Shown in pieces: positions 12,557 through 25,321 of a DNA stretch of 64,000 bases (position 1 is the stretch's first letter; each line of letters opens with the position of its first letter). The DNA comes from Mycolicibacterium alvei. Its GTDB lineage: Bacteria; Actinomycetota; Actinomycetes; Mycobacteriales; Mycobacteriaceae. Below the pieces are notes generated by a model. The model ran no database searches. It was not told the origin of the DNA and saw only the letters and a program-made list of their open reading frames with translations. Location: positions 310,001 through 374,000 of the forward strand of contig NZ_AP022565.1 in assembly GCF_010727325.1 (NCBI RefSeq). The letters run 5' to 3'. The position numbers and the translations under genes are program-made.

Positions 12557-12966
12557 CGGGGTCTCATCCCGAGCTGAGTTCGGAGCTGCGGCAATTGGCG
12601 CAGGAGATTCTGGACCGGTTGGATCCGGCGGTGCGGTTGGCCGCGGCCACCTTCGCGGCGTCGGGCGACACGGACCCGGGCAAGTGCCAGCAGGTGTGGT
12701 GCCCGGTATGCGCGTTGGCTGCGGCGGTCAACGGCGAGCAGCATCCGCTGCTGTCGGTCATCGCCGAGCACAGTGTGGCGCTGCTGACGGTGATCCGCGC
12801 TGTTCTCGATGAGGGAGCCGACGGGTCTGGCGGCAGCGGCTCCGACGGAGGTACCCCGACACCCGATGGTGGGCCGGACGCTCCGCCGCCCGACGATTTC
12901 CCGCCCCCGCCGCCTCCCGGTCGGTACCAGCACATCCCGGTCACCGTAGAGGGCCCAGCAGACTGA
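12553..12966 (+). CDS. Conserved mycobacterial protein with a CxxxxCxxC motif (Rv2183c-like)
   Basis: 137 residues. A helical N-terminal domain holds CQQVWCPVCALAAAVNGEQ, a possible metal-binding cysteine cluster, and is followed by a low-complexity Gly/Asp/Pro tail (DDFPPPPPPGRYQHIPV). No signal peptide. The ATG overlaps the stop of the ArsA-like gene (ATGA), so the two products may work together. Function unknown. Confidence 0.78.
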   Translation: MTGSHPELSSELRQLAQEILDRLDPAVRLAAATFAASGDTDPGKCQQVWCPVCALAAAVNGEQHPLLSVIAEHSVALLTVIRAVLDEGADGSGGSGSDGGTPTPDGGPDAPPPDDFPPPPPPGRYQHIPVTVEGPAD

Positions 12967-13085
12967 GCCACCAATGAAGTAACGCTGAGACACAGCGGGT
13001 ATCCAGGACTTGATGTGGTAGCTGCAACATGGCCTGGGTACAGTTGTCGCAGAGCATTGCGCGGTACGCCCAAGGTGGAGGGTCC

Positions 13086-13829
13086 ATGTGGTATTGGCTG
13101 TTCAAGTACATCCTGTTGGGCCCCATGCTGGCTGTCCTCGGTCGGCCGAAAATCGTTGGGCTGGAACATGTTCCGACCGACGGCCCGGCCATCCTGGCCA
13201 GTAACCACCTAGCGGTGATGGACAGCTTCTACCTGCCGTTGGTGGTCAACCGCCGCATCACGTTCCTGGCCAAACAGGAGTACTTCACCGGTACCGGGAT
13301 CAAGGGCAGGATCCTGGCCTGGTTTTACACGGTGGCCGGACAGGTCCCGATCGACCGCACCGATGCGGATTCGGCGCAGGCAGCCTTGGTCACCGCCACC
13401 CGTATCCTCGGCGAGGGCAAGCTGCTCGGCATGTATCCCGAAGGCACCCGCTCACCAGACGGCCGCCTCTACAAGGGCAAGACCGGGCTGGCGAGGCTGG
13501 CACTGGAGACCGGCGTGCCGGTGATCCCGGTGGCCATGATCGGCACCAACGTCGTCAATCCGCCGGGAACGAAGGGACTGCGGTTCGGCCGGGTCGAGGT
13601 CAGATTCGGTAAGCCGATGGACTTCAGCCGATTCGACGGTCTTGCTGGTAACCGTTTCATCGAGCGGGCCGTGATCGACGAGGTCATGTACGAGCTGATG
13701 GACCTGTCCGATCAGGAGTACGTCGACATCTATGCGGCCACCCTCAAGGAGAACCCGCAGCAGGTCAACGGACAGCCGGTCGACATGACCAAGCCCGCGG
13801 CCCGCCTGCCACACGCGGCGGCCGGTTAG
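13086..13829 (+). CDS. plsM: PlsM-like 1-acylglycerol-phosphate acyltransferase
   Basis: PlsC-superfamily acyltransferase of 247 residues with the catalytic HX4D motif in NHLAVMD, the substrate motif [12 protein letters not shown] and a C-terminal [10 protein letters not shown] block. The Rv2182c/MSMEG_4248 enzyme is known, as I recall, as PlsM, which places palmitate at sn-2 in mycobacterial phosphatidic acid. The open frame extends to 13029, but the ATG at 13086 has AAGGTGGAGGG just upstream and gives the length of the M. tuberculosis protein. It converges on mptC with a 4-base overlap. Confidence 0.9.
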   Translation: MWYWLFKYILLGPMLAVLGRPKIVGLEHVPTDGPAILASNHLAVMDSFYLPLVVNRRITFLAKQEYFTGTGIKGRILAWFYTVAGQVPIDRTDADSAQAALVTATRILGEGKLLGMYPEGTRSPDGRLYKGKTGLARLALETGVPVIPVAMIGTNVVNPPGTKGLRFGRVEVRFGKPMDFSRFDGLAGNRFIERAVIDEVMYELMDLSDQEYVDIYAATLKENPQQVNGQPVDMTKPAARLPHAAAG

Positions 13830-15139
13830 ACCGCTTCGCCCCCGCTGAGCTGGACCAGCGGGGCGGCGGGCACCGCGGTGGTGTGTTCCGACCTGGATGC
13901 GGACACGAGCCCGAGCACGGCGATGACCGCGAGCGCCCACCACAGGTAGGCGTCACCGGCCAACTGCCGCAGCACCGATGCGGCGGTTTCCTGGTGCGGG
14001 GTCAACAACGCGATGGGCGTCCACACCATCAAGGCGAACCCGATCAGCGTCACCAGGGCCAGTGCCACCGCCGGCAGGCGGACCTTGCGCATCCGGTAGG
14101 CGAGCACGCCGGTCACCAACAGGGTGGGTAGCGACCAGACCCAGTGATGCGACCACGACACCGGCGACACCACCAGGCCGAACATCGCCACACAGGTCAG
14201 GGCGACCAACGGGGCCTCGTCGGCGCCGGAGCGCAGGACCCGCCGGGCCGCCCAGACCGTCAGGGCCAGCACCGCGAAGCAGGCGACGACCCACAGGACG
14301 AACCGCGGCCCCTCGGACAGGCCGAGCCGGGCCAGAGTGCCCGCGATGTTCTGGTTGGTGTTGAGCGTGGCCGTACCGATCCGGTCGGTGTTGCGCACCG
14401 TCTCGGTCCAGTACTCGATCGAGTCGGTCCAGGCCAGCACGAACCCGGCGAGTGTCGCTGCCACCGTGGCCGCGGCGGTCCGCAGGAGCGTGTGGATGTC
14501 GCGGCGCAGCAGGAAATACAGCAGGAACACCGCGGGCGTGAGCTTGAGTGCGATCGCCAGGCCCAACAGGACTCCGCGCGGCCACGGCGTGCGGCGGGGC
14601 ACGCAGTCGGCGATCACCAGCGTCATCAGCACCACGTTGATCTGCCCGAACTCGAAGTTCGACCGGATCGGCTCCAGCCAGATGACCGCGGGTGCCACGA
14701 GCGCGACCGCCAGCCAGCAGCGTCGCAGCCAGGCCGGTTCGGAGGTGATCGCGGTGTCCGGCCAGACGTTCAGCCGGGTCAGCACGATGACCGTCGAGAC
14801 GATCAGCAGTACCAGGGTGGTGGCGGTGATCGCCACACTTGCCGCCGGCAACGAGAGCCAGGCGAACGGGGCGAACATGATCGCTGCGAGCGGGGGATAG
14901 GTGAACGGCAGGTCCAGACCGCCCTGGGTGTGGAAGATGGCGCCGTCGGCGTACAGCGGCTGGTTGTCCAGCCACGCCCGCCCGCCCATCCGATACACGT
15001 CGATGTCGATGCGATAGGGCACGTGTCCCAGAAGCCTCCAGCCGACCAGGATCAACCCAGCCGCGGTGAGCAACTGAAAAAGCCGCCACCCGATCGTCGG
15101 TGCCAAACCAGCCCCACCGGGCGACTGCCGCTTACTCAT
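13826..15139 (-). CDS. mptC: MptC-like alpha-1,2-mannosyltransferase (GT87 membrane protein)
   Basis: Polytopic polyprenyl-phosphomannose-dependent GT-C glycosyltransferase of 437 residues, the counterpart of Rv2181, which adds the single alpha-1,2-mannose branches of lipomannan and LAM. About ten hydrophobic helices are visible. The extracytoplasmic loop after the first helix has [15 protein letters not shown], including the acidic residues expected of the GT-C active site, followed by [11 protein letters not shown]. Neighbouring mptA and pimB serve the same pathway. Confidence 0.88.
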   Translation of the reverse strand: MSKRQSPGGAGLAPTIGWRLFQLLTAAGLILVGWRLLGHVPYRIDIDVYRMGGRAWLDNQPLYADGAIFHTQGGLDLPFTYPPLAAIMFAPFAWLSLPAASVAITATTLVLLIVSTVIVLTRLNVWPDTAITSEPAWLRRCWLAVALVAPAVIWLEPIRSNFEFGQINVVLMTLVIADCVPRRTPWPRGVLLGLAIALKLTPAVFLLYFLLRRDIHTLLRTAAATVAATLAGFVLAWTDSIEYWTETVRNTDRIGTATLNTNQNIAGTLARLGLSEGPRFVLWVVACFAVLALTVWAARRVLRSGADEAPLVALTCVAMFGLVVSPVSWSHHWVWSLPTLLVTGVLAYRMRKVRLPAVALALVTLIGFALMVWTPIALLTPHQETAASVLRQLAGDAYLWWALAVIAVLGLVSASRSEHTTAVPAAPLVQLSGGEAV

Positions 15140-15208
15140 GTCCTCAACAGACTATCGGGGGCCACCCTCCGACGGCGCATCCGCACTCGCGACGCGCGTG
15201 GGGCGGCG

Positions 15209-15214
15209 TAAGTT
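15209..15214 (+). promoter_or_regulatory. Candidate -10 element for a leaderless membrane protein gene
   Basis: TAAGTT (TANNNT) ends 8 bases before the GTG at 15223, supporting that start and a leaderless transcript. Confidence 0.45.
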
Positions 15215-15222
15215 CTCTGTCC

Positions 15223-16085
15223 GTGCATGCGACCGTTCAACTCGATTTCCTCACCCGGGATCGCCTGCCGTTGCTGTGCTGCCTGGTGGCGTTCATTCTC
15301 ACGTTCTTCGTGACGCGACTCGTGGTGCGTTACATCCGCCGGAACGCCGGCGACGAACGGCCGCCGAAGTGGTGGCAGCCCCGCAACATGGGACACGGTT
15401 CCGTGCACATCCACCACATGGTGATCGGCGTCGTACTGGTGATGGTGTCGGGCGTGACGATGGTGACGCTCGCGGTCAACGGCGGGGTAGCGGAGTTCAC
15501 CGTGGCCGCGGTGTTCTTCGGCATCGGCGCGGCCCTGGTGCTCGACGAGTTCGCGTTGATCCTGCATCTGTCGGATGTGTACTGGGCCCAGGACGGCCGT
15601 ACCTCGGTGGATGCGGTGTTCGCCGCGGTGGCCGTGGCCGGGCTGTTGATCCTGGGTTTCAATCCCCTGTCATTCTTTGATATCGGTATCTGGCGGGAGG
15701 ACCAGTCGCCGGTCGGGCGGGCGGTCGTGGTCGCGGTTGCGGTGCTGACCCTGCTCCTGGCGGTGGTGGTTCTGCTCAAAGGCAAGGTCTGGACTGGATT
15801 GGTGGGCATGTTCATAACCCCGTTGCTGTTCGTCGGGGCAGTTCGGCTGTCGCGGCCGCATGCGCCGTGGGCGCGCTGGCGCTACACGGGCCAACCCCGC
15901 AGGATGCACCGCGCACTGCAGCGGGAGCGCTGGCTGCGCCGGCCCGTGGTGCAGGCCAAGCTGTGGTTGCAGGACGCGATCACCGGTATGCCGAAGGTTC
16001 CCGACGACGCCACTGTCGACGCACAACTCGATCGGGAGGTCCATGCCGCCCCGGCACCGGGTGACCCGACCCGGACGGCGGCCTG

Positions 16086-16086
<1 letters not shown>
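15223..16086 (+). CDS. Conserved integral membrane protein (Rv2180c-like)
   Basis: 287 residues with about six membrane segments, beginning VHATVQLDFLTRDRLPLLCC. A conserved-looking cluster RNMGHGSVHIHHMVIGVV contains several histidines near a membrane face, which might bind a metal. The C-terminal third is a basic cytoplasmic tail. The open frame starts at 15100, but that would overlap mptC divergently; the GTG at 15223 follows a -10-like hexamer. Its stop overlaps the ATG of the exoribonuclease by one base (TGATG). Function unknown. Confidence 0.8.
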
Positions 16087-18034
<1,948 letters not shown>

Positions 18035-18058
18035 CGTGATTCCTGGCGGTCCGGTCGG

Positions 18059-19321
<1,263 letters not shown>

Positions 19322-19344
19322 GTTACGAGTTGCGGCCGTGGTCC

Positions 19345-19350
19345 TAGAAT
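19345..19350 (+). promoter_or_regulatory. Candidate -10 element for the leaderless pknL-adjacent regulator
   Basis: TAGAAT fits TANNNT well and ends 7 bases before the GTG at 19358, in a 36-base divergent gap with pknL. Confidence 0.5.
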
Positions 19351-19357
19351 CAGTGCG

Positions 19358-19762
19358 GTGAGCAGCATTCCGGTCGCCGATGATGTCCTGGACCCCGACG
19401 AGCCCGTCTACGACCTACCGACGGTGTCGGGTTTGCTCGGCATCCCGGTCACCAAGGTGCATCAACAGTTGCGCGACGGGCAGTTGATCGCCGTGCGCCG
19501 CAACCGCGTCATGGTGGTGCCGGAGATCTTCTTCGATGACGAAGGTCATGTGGTCAAGCACCTGCCCGGCCTGCTGATCGTGCTGCGCGACGGCGGCTAC
19601 CGCGACACCGAGATCGTGCGCTGGTTGTTCACTCCGGACGAGTCGCTGACGATCACGGCAGACGGCCGAACCGAGCAGGTGTCGAATGCCCGCCCGGTCG
19701 ACGCCCTGCATTCGCACCAGGCACGTGAGGTATTGCGCCGCGCGCAGGCGTTAGGCTACTGA
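19358..19762 (+). CDS. Rv2175c-like DNA-binding protein, probable PknL substrate
   Basis: 134 residues. The N-terminal half is a winged-helix/helix-turn-helix of the excisionase-like kind (YDLPTVSGLLGIPVTKVHQQLRDGQ). The C-terminal half, with GYRDTEIVRWLFTPDESL and RPVDALHSHQAREVLRRAQAL, is mycobacteria-specific. The M. tuberculosis homolog binds DNA until phosphorylated by PknL, which is why the two genes are linked; the same is inferred here. Its 3' end overlaps convergent mptA by 12 bases. Confidence 0.88.
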   Translation: MSSIPVADDVLDPDEPVYDLPTVSGLLGIPVTKVHQQLRDGQLIAVRRNRVMVVPEIFFDDEGHVVKHLPGLLIVLRDGGYRDTEIVRWLFTPDESLTITADGRTEQVSNARPVDALHSHQAREVLRRAQALGY

Positions 19763-21289
19763 CGGCTGGTTCTCGGCCGCCGGCTCAGTCGCGGGCCGCT
19801 CGGGTGCGCGGTACAGCGAGTACCACGCCACCACCGCACATGCGGTGGTCAGCAGGACGTGCGCCCACGAGTACATGCCGTGCGCCCCATCGGGTTTCCA
19901 CATCACCATGATCCAGGTGGACATCCCGGCCATCACCGCGATGGCCGGCCGGGTCTGGATCAGGGCGGCCGCCACCGCCAACGGCCAGGTGTAGTACCAG
20001 GGCAGCGCAGCGGGAACGAACAACACGACCACCGCCATCGCCAGGGCGGTGCCGATGAGGGCTTCGCGGTCGGTGTGCCGGTAGCGCCACCACAACAGCG
20101 GCAGGGCGATCAGAATGACGAGGATGCCGATGATGCGGGTGACTTCGAGCACGGCGTAGAAGTTCACCGGGACGATCAGGCCGCCGATGCCGTTGATCAG
20201 GTTGGCGGCGGCGGTGGGCACGGTCAACCAGTTGATGATCTTCACGTTGCCGGCCGCGAGGGCGGACAGCCAGCCCAGGCCGACGTCGGCGAGCCATGAC
20301 ATCACCGCGAACACCGCGGCGAGGATCGCCATGGAAGCGGCGGTCGCCAGGACGAATGCCCGCACCGGCGGGTGGCCGTGGCGGTCGCGCAGCTGTCGCG
20401 TCCATACCCATACAACGAACGGAAGTGCAAGGGCTGCGGTCGCTTTGACTGCGACGGCCAGGGCGATCACGCCGACACCCCAGACGGGGCGTTGTCGGAA
20501 CGTCAGTGCGATGCCGGCCATCATCAGCCCGACCATCAGCATCTCGTTGTGTACGCCACCCATCAGATGGATGATCACCAGCGGGTTGAGCACGCAGACC
20601 CACAGCGCAGTCGCCGGACTCGCGCCGATGTGGCGCGCGACGCGCTGCGTCGCCCAGATCAGCAACGCCAGGCCGGGCAGCATGCACAGCCGCAGCAACA
20701 TGGTGCCCGCCACGATGTTGTCGCCCACCAGCATCGTGACGAACTTCGCGACCAGGATGAAGGCCGGTCCGTAGGGCGCGGTGGTCGTCGTCCAGATCGG
20801 ACTCACGTTGTCCAGCAGCAGGTTCGGATTCTCCACCGGCCCGACCACGTAGGGGTCGAAGCCGTCGCGCAGCAGGGCACCCTGGGCGAGGTAGGAGTAG
20901 GTGTCCCGACTGAACAGCGGAACGCTCAGCAGCAGGGGTGCGAGCCAGAAACCTGTCGTGGCCACCATGGTGTATTCGGTGGCGGTGCGGTCGATCACGC
21001 GCCGGCCCAGCCACAACCAGGCGATCAGCATCACCGCGATGCCGACCCACAGCAGGATCGAGGACAGCACCAGGCCGTGCCCGAATCGCAGCCAGGACAG
21101 GTGCAGGGACTCCAGGAGCGGGTCGTGCAATCGGGTGCTGCCCGCGCCGAGTCCACCGATGGTCAGCAGCGTGGCGCCCAGGAAACCCAGCCGGGCCGGA
21201 CGGGCATCGGCGGACACTGCGAATGCGGCCAGGCGTGAGAGGTGTTGCGCGAAACCGGTGCTCGAGGTCTCGGTCGGTGTGTGTGTCAT
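19751..21289 (-). CDS. mptA: MptA, alpha-1,6-mannosyltransferase (GT-C membrane protein)
   Basis: 512-residue polytopic glycosyltransferase using decaprenyl-phosphomannose to extend the alpha-1,6-mannan backbone of lipomannan and LAM on the outer face of the membrane. More than ten hydrophobic segments are visible. The acidic first-loop region (FSRDTYSYLAQGALLRDGFDP) carries the Asp-containing motif typical of this GT-C group, and TAPYGPAFILVAKFV follows. The gene lies 18 bases after idsA2 and appears co-transcribed with it, linking lipid-mannan assembly with isoprenoid supply. Confidence 0.9.
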   Translation of the reverse strand: MTHTPTETSSTGFAQHLSRLAAFAVSADARPARLGFLGATLLTIGGLGAGSTRLHDPLLESLHLSWLRFGHGLVLSSILLWVGIAVMLIAWLWLGRRVIDRTATEYTMVATTGFWLAPLLLSVPLFSRDTYSYLAQGALLRDGFDPYVVGPVENPNLLLDNVSPIWTTTTAPYGPAFILVAKFVTMLVGDNIVAGTMLLRLCMLPGLALLIWATQRVARHIGASPATALWVCVLNPLVIIHLMGGVHNEMLMVGLMMAGIALTFRQRPVWGVGVIALAVAVKATAALALPFVVWVWTRQLRDRHGHPPVRAFVLATAASMAILAAVFAVMSWLADVGLGWLSALAAGNVKIINWLTVPTAAANLINGIGGLIVPVNFYAVLEVTRIIGILVILIALPLLWWRYRHTDREALIGTALAMAVVVLFVPAALPWYYTWPLAVAAALIQTRPAIAVMAGMSTWIMVMWKPDGAHGMYSWAHVLLTTACAVVAWYSLYRAPERPATEPAAENQPSVA

Positions 21290-21307
21290 GGCGTGCTTGC
21301 CGTGCTC

Positions 21308-22522
<1,215 letters not shown>

Positions 22523-23227
22523 TCAGTCGCTGCCGGCGACCGGGTCACCCGGTTTCGGGGAGGTGTCCCGACTCATCCAGGCCAAGCCCCCGATGACGCC
22601 GGCGACCAGGAGTGCGCCGACGATGAGCCAGATGGTCGCGGTGGTGAAGGACCGGGCACTGGGGTCGGTGTAGCGGGCCTGGGCGTTCATGGTGCTGACG
22701 ATTCCCGGGCGCAGTTTCCATTCCACGATCGAGGAACTGACCTGGTCGCCGTTGGTCGAGGTCACTTCCCCAGGGAACGACACGGTGAGCAGAACGTCGG
22801 CCTGCGGATCGTTGAGCGAGGTGAGGTCCACCCGCCCCTCCAGGATCACCAGGTCACCGGCGCGGCGCAGGGAGATGTCGACTCCGGCGGCATCCCGGTT
22901 CATGCCGGCCAGCTGGGGCAGTTCGGCGAACGTGAGGTCGGAGAACACCGCCTGGGAGCCGACGTAGTCGTCGCGGCTGTACTCCGAGACGGCAACCTTG
23001 GTCGCGAAGGGGAGGTTGTTCAGCAGTTGCGGACCCCGGTCATCGGCGTTCCGCGGCTTGGCTGCGGCGATGATCTGACCGGACACCCGGTCGTCGGGGG
23101 AGACCGTGATCGAGGTGCGGACCCGGACGCAGCCCACCGCCATGGGCAGGATCAGTAACAACATCACCCACGTGAGCAGGCGGGTGCGGCTGCGACGGCT
23201 CGGTGGTCGGACATGCACGCTGGTCAT
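22523..23227 (-). CDS. lppM: LppM-like lipoprotein
   Basis: 234 residues with a lipoprotein signal peptide: basic start, hydrophobic LLTWVMLLLILPMAVGC and a lipobox cysteine. The outer domain follows, and a C-terminal membrane helix (TIWLIVGALLVAGVIGGLAW) precedes a short tail, as in M. tuberculosis LppM (Rv2171), whose folded domain resembles lipid-binding proteins. The ATG at 23227 was chosen because it directly precedes the signal peptide; the open frame extends to 23344. It lies 11 bases after the GNAT gene. Confidence 0.88.
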   Translation of the reverse strand: MTSVHVRPPSRRSRTRLLTWVMLLLILPMAVGCVRVRTSITVSPDDRVSGQIIAAAKPRNADDRGPQLLNNLPFATKVAVSEYSRDDYVGSQAVFSDLTFAELPQLAGMNRDAAGVDISLRRAGDLVILEGRVDLTSLNDPQADVLLTVSFPGEVTSTNGDQVSSSIVEWKLRPGIVSTMNAQARYTDPSARSFTTATIWLIVGALLVAGVIGGLAWMSRDTSPKPGDPVAGSD

Positions 23228-23238
23228 CGTGCCAGATC

Positions 23239-23901
23239 TCACAACGGCAGTGGGCGACCGAGGATGGCGAACGGCCGGGGGTCGCCGGCGAAGTGGTAGC
23301 CGCGGATGACGTCGGTGAACCCCAGCCGCCGGTACAAGCGCCACGCCCGATTCGACTCGCCGGTGATCTCAGGGGTCGACAACAGCACGTGAGATTCCTC
23401 CCGCCCGGCCAGTAGTCGCCTGGTCAGAGCCTCGCCGAGGCCCTGACCCTGGGCCCGGGGCTCGATGTGCAGCTCGGTGAGTTCGAAGTAGCTGGCCATC
23501 AGGTCGGCAATGTGGCCGGGGTTGGTGCCGATTCTCTGCAAACCGGAGATGACCTGCTGTTGCCACCATTGATCCGGCGCGCCGCAGTAGCCGTAGGCGA
23601 TCCCGTTCAGCGGTGCGTCGAGCAGGTCCGCCAGATCTGGGGCGGCACCGGACTCCGGATCGGCGTCCGACGCCTCGACCGCGGCTACACATTTCCAGCC
23701 TGCGCGCCGGGTGTGTTCGAGCCACAGCGCGGCGCGCTGCTCCTCGGTTCCGCGTGGATAGCGCATGGCGTCGACGTACACGCGCAGCGCCTCGGGAAGC
23801 CGGCGCTTCATGTCGTCCGGCGACAGATCGATGAGATACGTCGCCAATGCCTTCGCCCTTTCGCCCGCCTGGTGCCCTGCCCATTTCATTATCTTCAGCA
23901 T
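23239..23901 (-). CDS. GNAT acetyltransferase (Rv2170-like)
   Basis: About 220 residues. The C-terminal half is a GNAT fold: ELTELHIEPRAQGQGLGEAL contains the acetyl-CoA pyrophosphate loop (Q/RxxGxG/A), then LSTPEITGESNRAWRLYRRLGF. Rv2170 has been reported as a protein lysine acetyltransferase acting on isocitrate dehydrogenase; I infer the same family only. Starts at 23901 (MLKIMKW) or 23889 are both plausible. It appears to head an operon with lppM, and is divergent from the DUF3040 gene. Confidence 0.8.
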   Translation of the reverse strand: MLKIMKWAGHQAGERAKALATYLIDLSPDDMKRRLPEALRVYVDAMRYPRGTEEQRAALWLEHTRRAGWKCVAAVEASDADPESGAAPDLADLLDAPLNGIAYGYCGAPDQWWQQQVISGLQRIGTNPGHIADLMASYFELTELHIEPRAQGQGLGEALTRRLLAGREESHVLLSTPEITGESNRAWRLYRRLGFTDVIRGYHFAGDPRPFAILGRPLPL

Positions 23902-23998
23902 TATCCGGCCGCAGGACGTTCGGTCCCGTCGACCCGGGCCATCTCGCGACGACCTACAATCGACGGTGAACAAGGTGGTACGGCTCGGATCGACCTCG

Positions 23999-24033
23999 TA
24001 TCATTAGCGTTAGGTGCCCGTGATTGCGGGCAC
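23999..24033 (+). promoter_or_regulatory. Candidate -10 and leader hairpin before the DUF3040 gene
   Basis: TATCAT at 23999-24004 fits TANNNT. Just downstream, GTGCCCG and CGGGCAC (24014-24020, 24027-24033) form a perfect 7-bp stem around TGATTG, about 38 bases before the start codon. It could be a leader hairpin or an operator dyad. Confidence 0.35.
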
Positions 24034-24070
24034 GTGGAATCGCGACGGCGGCGTCGGCAAGGAGGGACGA

Positions 24071-24490
24071 ATGCCACTCTCCGATCATGAGCAGCGCATG
24101 CTCGACCAGATCGAGAGCGCGCTCTATGCCGAGGATCCCAAGTTCGCCTCGAGCGTTCGTGGTGGGTCTTTGCGTGCGCCCTCGGCTCGGCGCAGGCTTC
24201 AGGGCGCGTTGCTGTTCATCGTGGGCCTGGCTCTACTGGTCATCGGACTCGCAGTGGAGTCGCTCTGGATGGGCGATTTTCCGATCGTGTCGGTGGTGGG
24301 ATTCGTGGTGATGTTCGGTGGCGTGGTGTTCGCCGTCACCGGCCCGCGCGTGACCGGTGGTCCCGGGCGTGCGGCCCAGGACGCGGCAGCGTCGTCAACG
24401 TGGCGGGTCGTTCACCACTCGAATGGAAGACCGGTTCCGACGCCGGTTCGACGACTGAGCCGTCAGACGGATTCAGGGGGCAGCCCGTAA
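24071..24490 (+). CDS. DUF3040 membrane protein (Rv2169c-like)
   Basis: 139 residues. The N-terminal MPLSDHEQRMLDQIESALYAEDPKFAS is the DUF3040 signature, followed by two membrane helices (LQGALLFIVGLALLVIGLAV and IVSVVGFVVMFGGVVFAVTG) and a basic tail. The family is actinobacterial, membrane-bound and of unknown function. A strong ribosome site (AAGGAGGGACGA) fixes the start. The final codons and the TAA lie inside the stem-loop of the downstream terminator. Confidence 0.88.
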   Translation: MPLSDHEQRMLDQIESALYAEDPKFASSVRGGSLRAPSARRRLQGALLFIVGLALLVIGLAVESLWMGDFPIVSVVGFVVMFGGVVFAVTGPRVTGGPGRAAQDAAASSTWRVVHHSNGRPVPTPVRRLSRQTDSGGSP

Positions 24491-24508
24491 CGGGTTGCCC
24501 CCTTTTTT
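24476..24508 (+). terminator. Intrinsic terminator after the DUF3040 gene
   Basis: A G/C-rich stem (GGGGGCAGCCC paired with GGGTTGCCCCC, one G-T pair) with loop GTAAC is followed by six T residues at 24503-24508. This is a textbook Rho-independent terminator, unusual in mycobacteria, and isolates the mraZ cluster from upstream transcription. The TAA stop of the preceding gene is in the loop. Confidence 0.85.
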
Positions 24509-24585
24509 GTGCGTTCCGGATGTCTGGGCCTGGTGTCGGGCGCCGGTCCAGCGACACGCCGGTGTCGTTCTGCCGGGTGGATCCG

Positions 24586-24642
24586 TGGGGCGGCGTGGGG
24601 AGCACGGCAGATTCTCAGGGAATTTCGCCCCACATCCCCCCA
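24586..24642. promoter_or_regulatory. Paired TGGGG boxes on a 10-base period, in both orientations (possible distal MraZ sites)
   Basis: Plus-strand TGGGG occurs at 24586 and 24596. On the minus strand TGGGG occurs at 24642-24638 and 24632-24628, again exactly 10 bases apart. This is the spacing of MraZ operators. The region lies upstream of the candidate mraZ promoter. Chance occurrence in GC-rich DNA cannot be excluded. Confidence 0.35.
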
Positions 24643-24682
24643 CACTCTCGCGATAGGTCGCTACCTGCGGTTTTTCTGTTCT

Positions 24683-24688
24683 TATGAT
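24683..24688 (+). promoter_or_regulatory. Candidate -10 element of the mraZ (dcw) promoter
   Basis: TATGAT fits TANNNT and lies in an AT-richer stretch with a preceding T tract (TTTTTCTGTTC). No clear -35 was found. It would give a leader of roughly 200 bases containing the MraZ box array. Confidence 0.35.
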
Positions 24689-24770
24689 CGCGCCCTGCGG
24701 ATGAATACGCACTGAGCACGGAGATATGGGGTGTTCAGGTGGGGGGAGTGCCCAAACTTGGCGGACTAAA

Positions 24771-24815
24771 TGGAGCAAAGTGGGGGATCGTGGGGTAAAG
24801 TGGCGGCCAACGGGG
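24771..24815 (+). promoter_or_regulatory. MraZ operator array: TGGNG boxes repeated every 10 bases
   Basis: TGGAG (24771), TGGGG (24781), TGGGG (24791), TGGCG (24801) and a degenerate CGGGG (24811) occur in exact 10-base register, separated by 5-base spacers. MraZ proteins are known to bind TGGGN direct repeats spaced by 5 bases upstream of their own gene, so this is very probably the autoregulatory operator of the dcw cluster. Confidence 0.75.
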
Positions 24816-24892
24816 AAATCGGAGCCCCGTTCGGAGGGCAGAAGGCCTGGATCTCGCAAGCGATCCGAACTCCGGTGGCGGGAGGTGTCCAG

Positions 24893-25321
24893 ATGTTTCT
24901 GGGTACCTACACGCCCAAGCTCGACGACAAGGGGCGGCTCACGCTGCCCGCCAAGTTCCGCGACGTACTGGCAGGAGGGTTGATGGTCACGAAGAGTCAA
25001 GATCACAGCCTGGCCGTGTACCCACGGGACGAGTTCGAGGAACGCGCACGTAAAGCGGTGGAAGAGGCGAAGGCGCATCCGGAACGTCGCGCACAGTTGC
25101 GGGTATTCGCCGCGGCCGCCGACGAGCAGCGTCCGGATGGACAGGGTCGGATCACCCTGTCGGCCGACCACCGCAGGTACGCAAACCTGTCCAAGGAATG
25201 CGTGGTCATCGGGTCGGTCGACTACCTGGAGATCTGGGACGCCGAAGCGTGGGAGTCCTACCAGCAGACCCACGAAGAAAACTTCTCCGCGGCCACCGAT
25301 GAAACTCGCGACGTTCTCTGA
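24893..25321 (+). CDS. mraZ: MraZ, dcw-cluster transcriptional regulator
   Basis: 142-residue two-domain AbrB-like (SpoVT/MraZ) DNA-binding protein that forms a ring and controls the division and cell-wall cluster. Both repeats are visible: [20 protein letters not shown] near the start and [18 protein letters not shown] in the second half. In M. smegmatis-type genomes it autoregulates and affects rsmH expression. The ATG has GGAGG 8 bases upstream. TGGGG boxes lie 80-120 bases before it. rsmH overlaps its end. Confidence 0.96.
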   Translation: MFLGTYTPKLDDKGRLTLPAKFRDVLAGGLMVTKSQDHSLAVYPRDEFEERARKAVEEAKAHPERRAQLRVFAAAADEQRPDGQGRITLSADHRRYANLSKECVVIGSVDYLEIWDAEAWESYQQTHEENFSAATDETRDVL

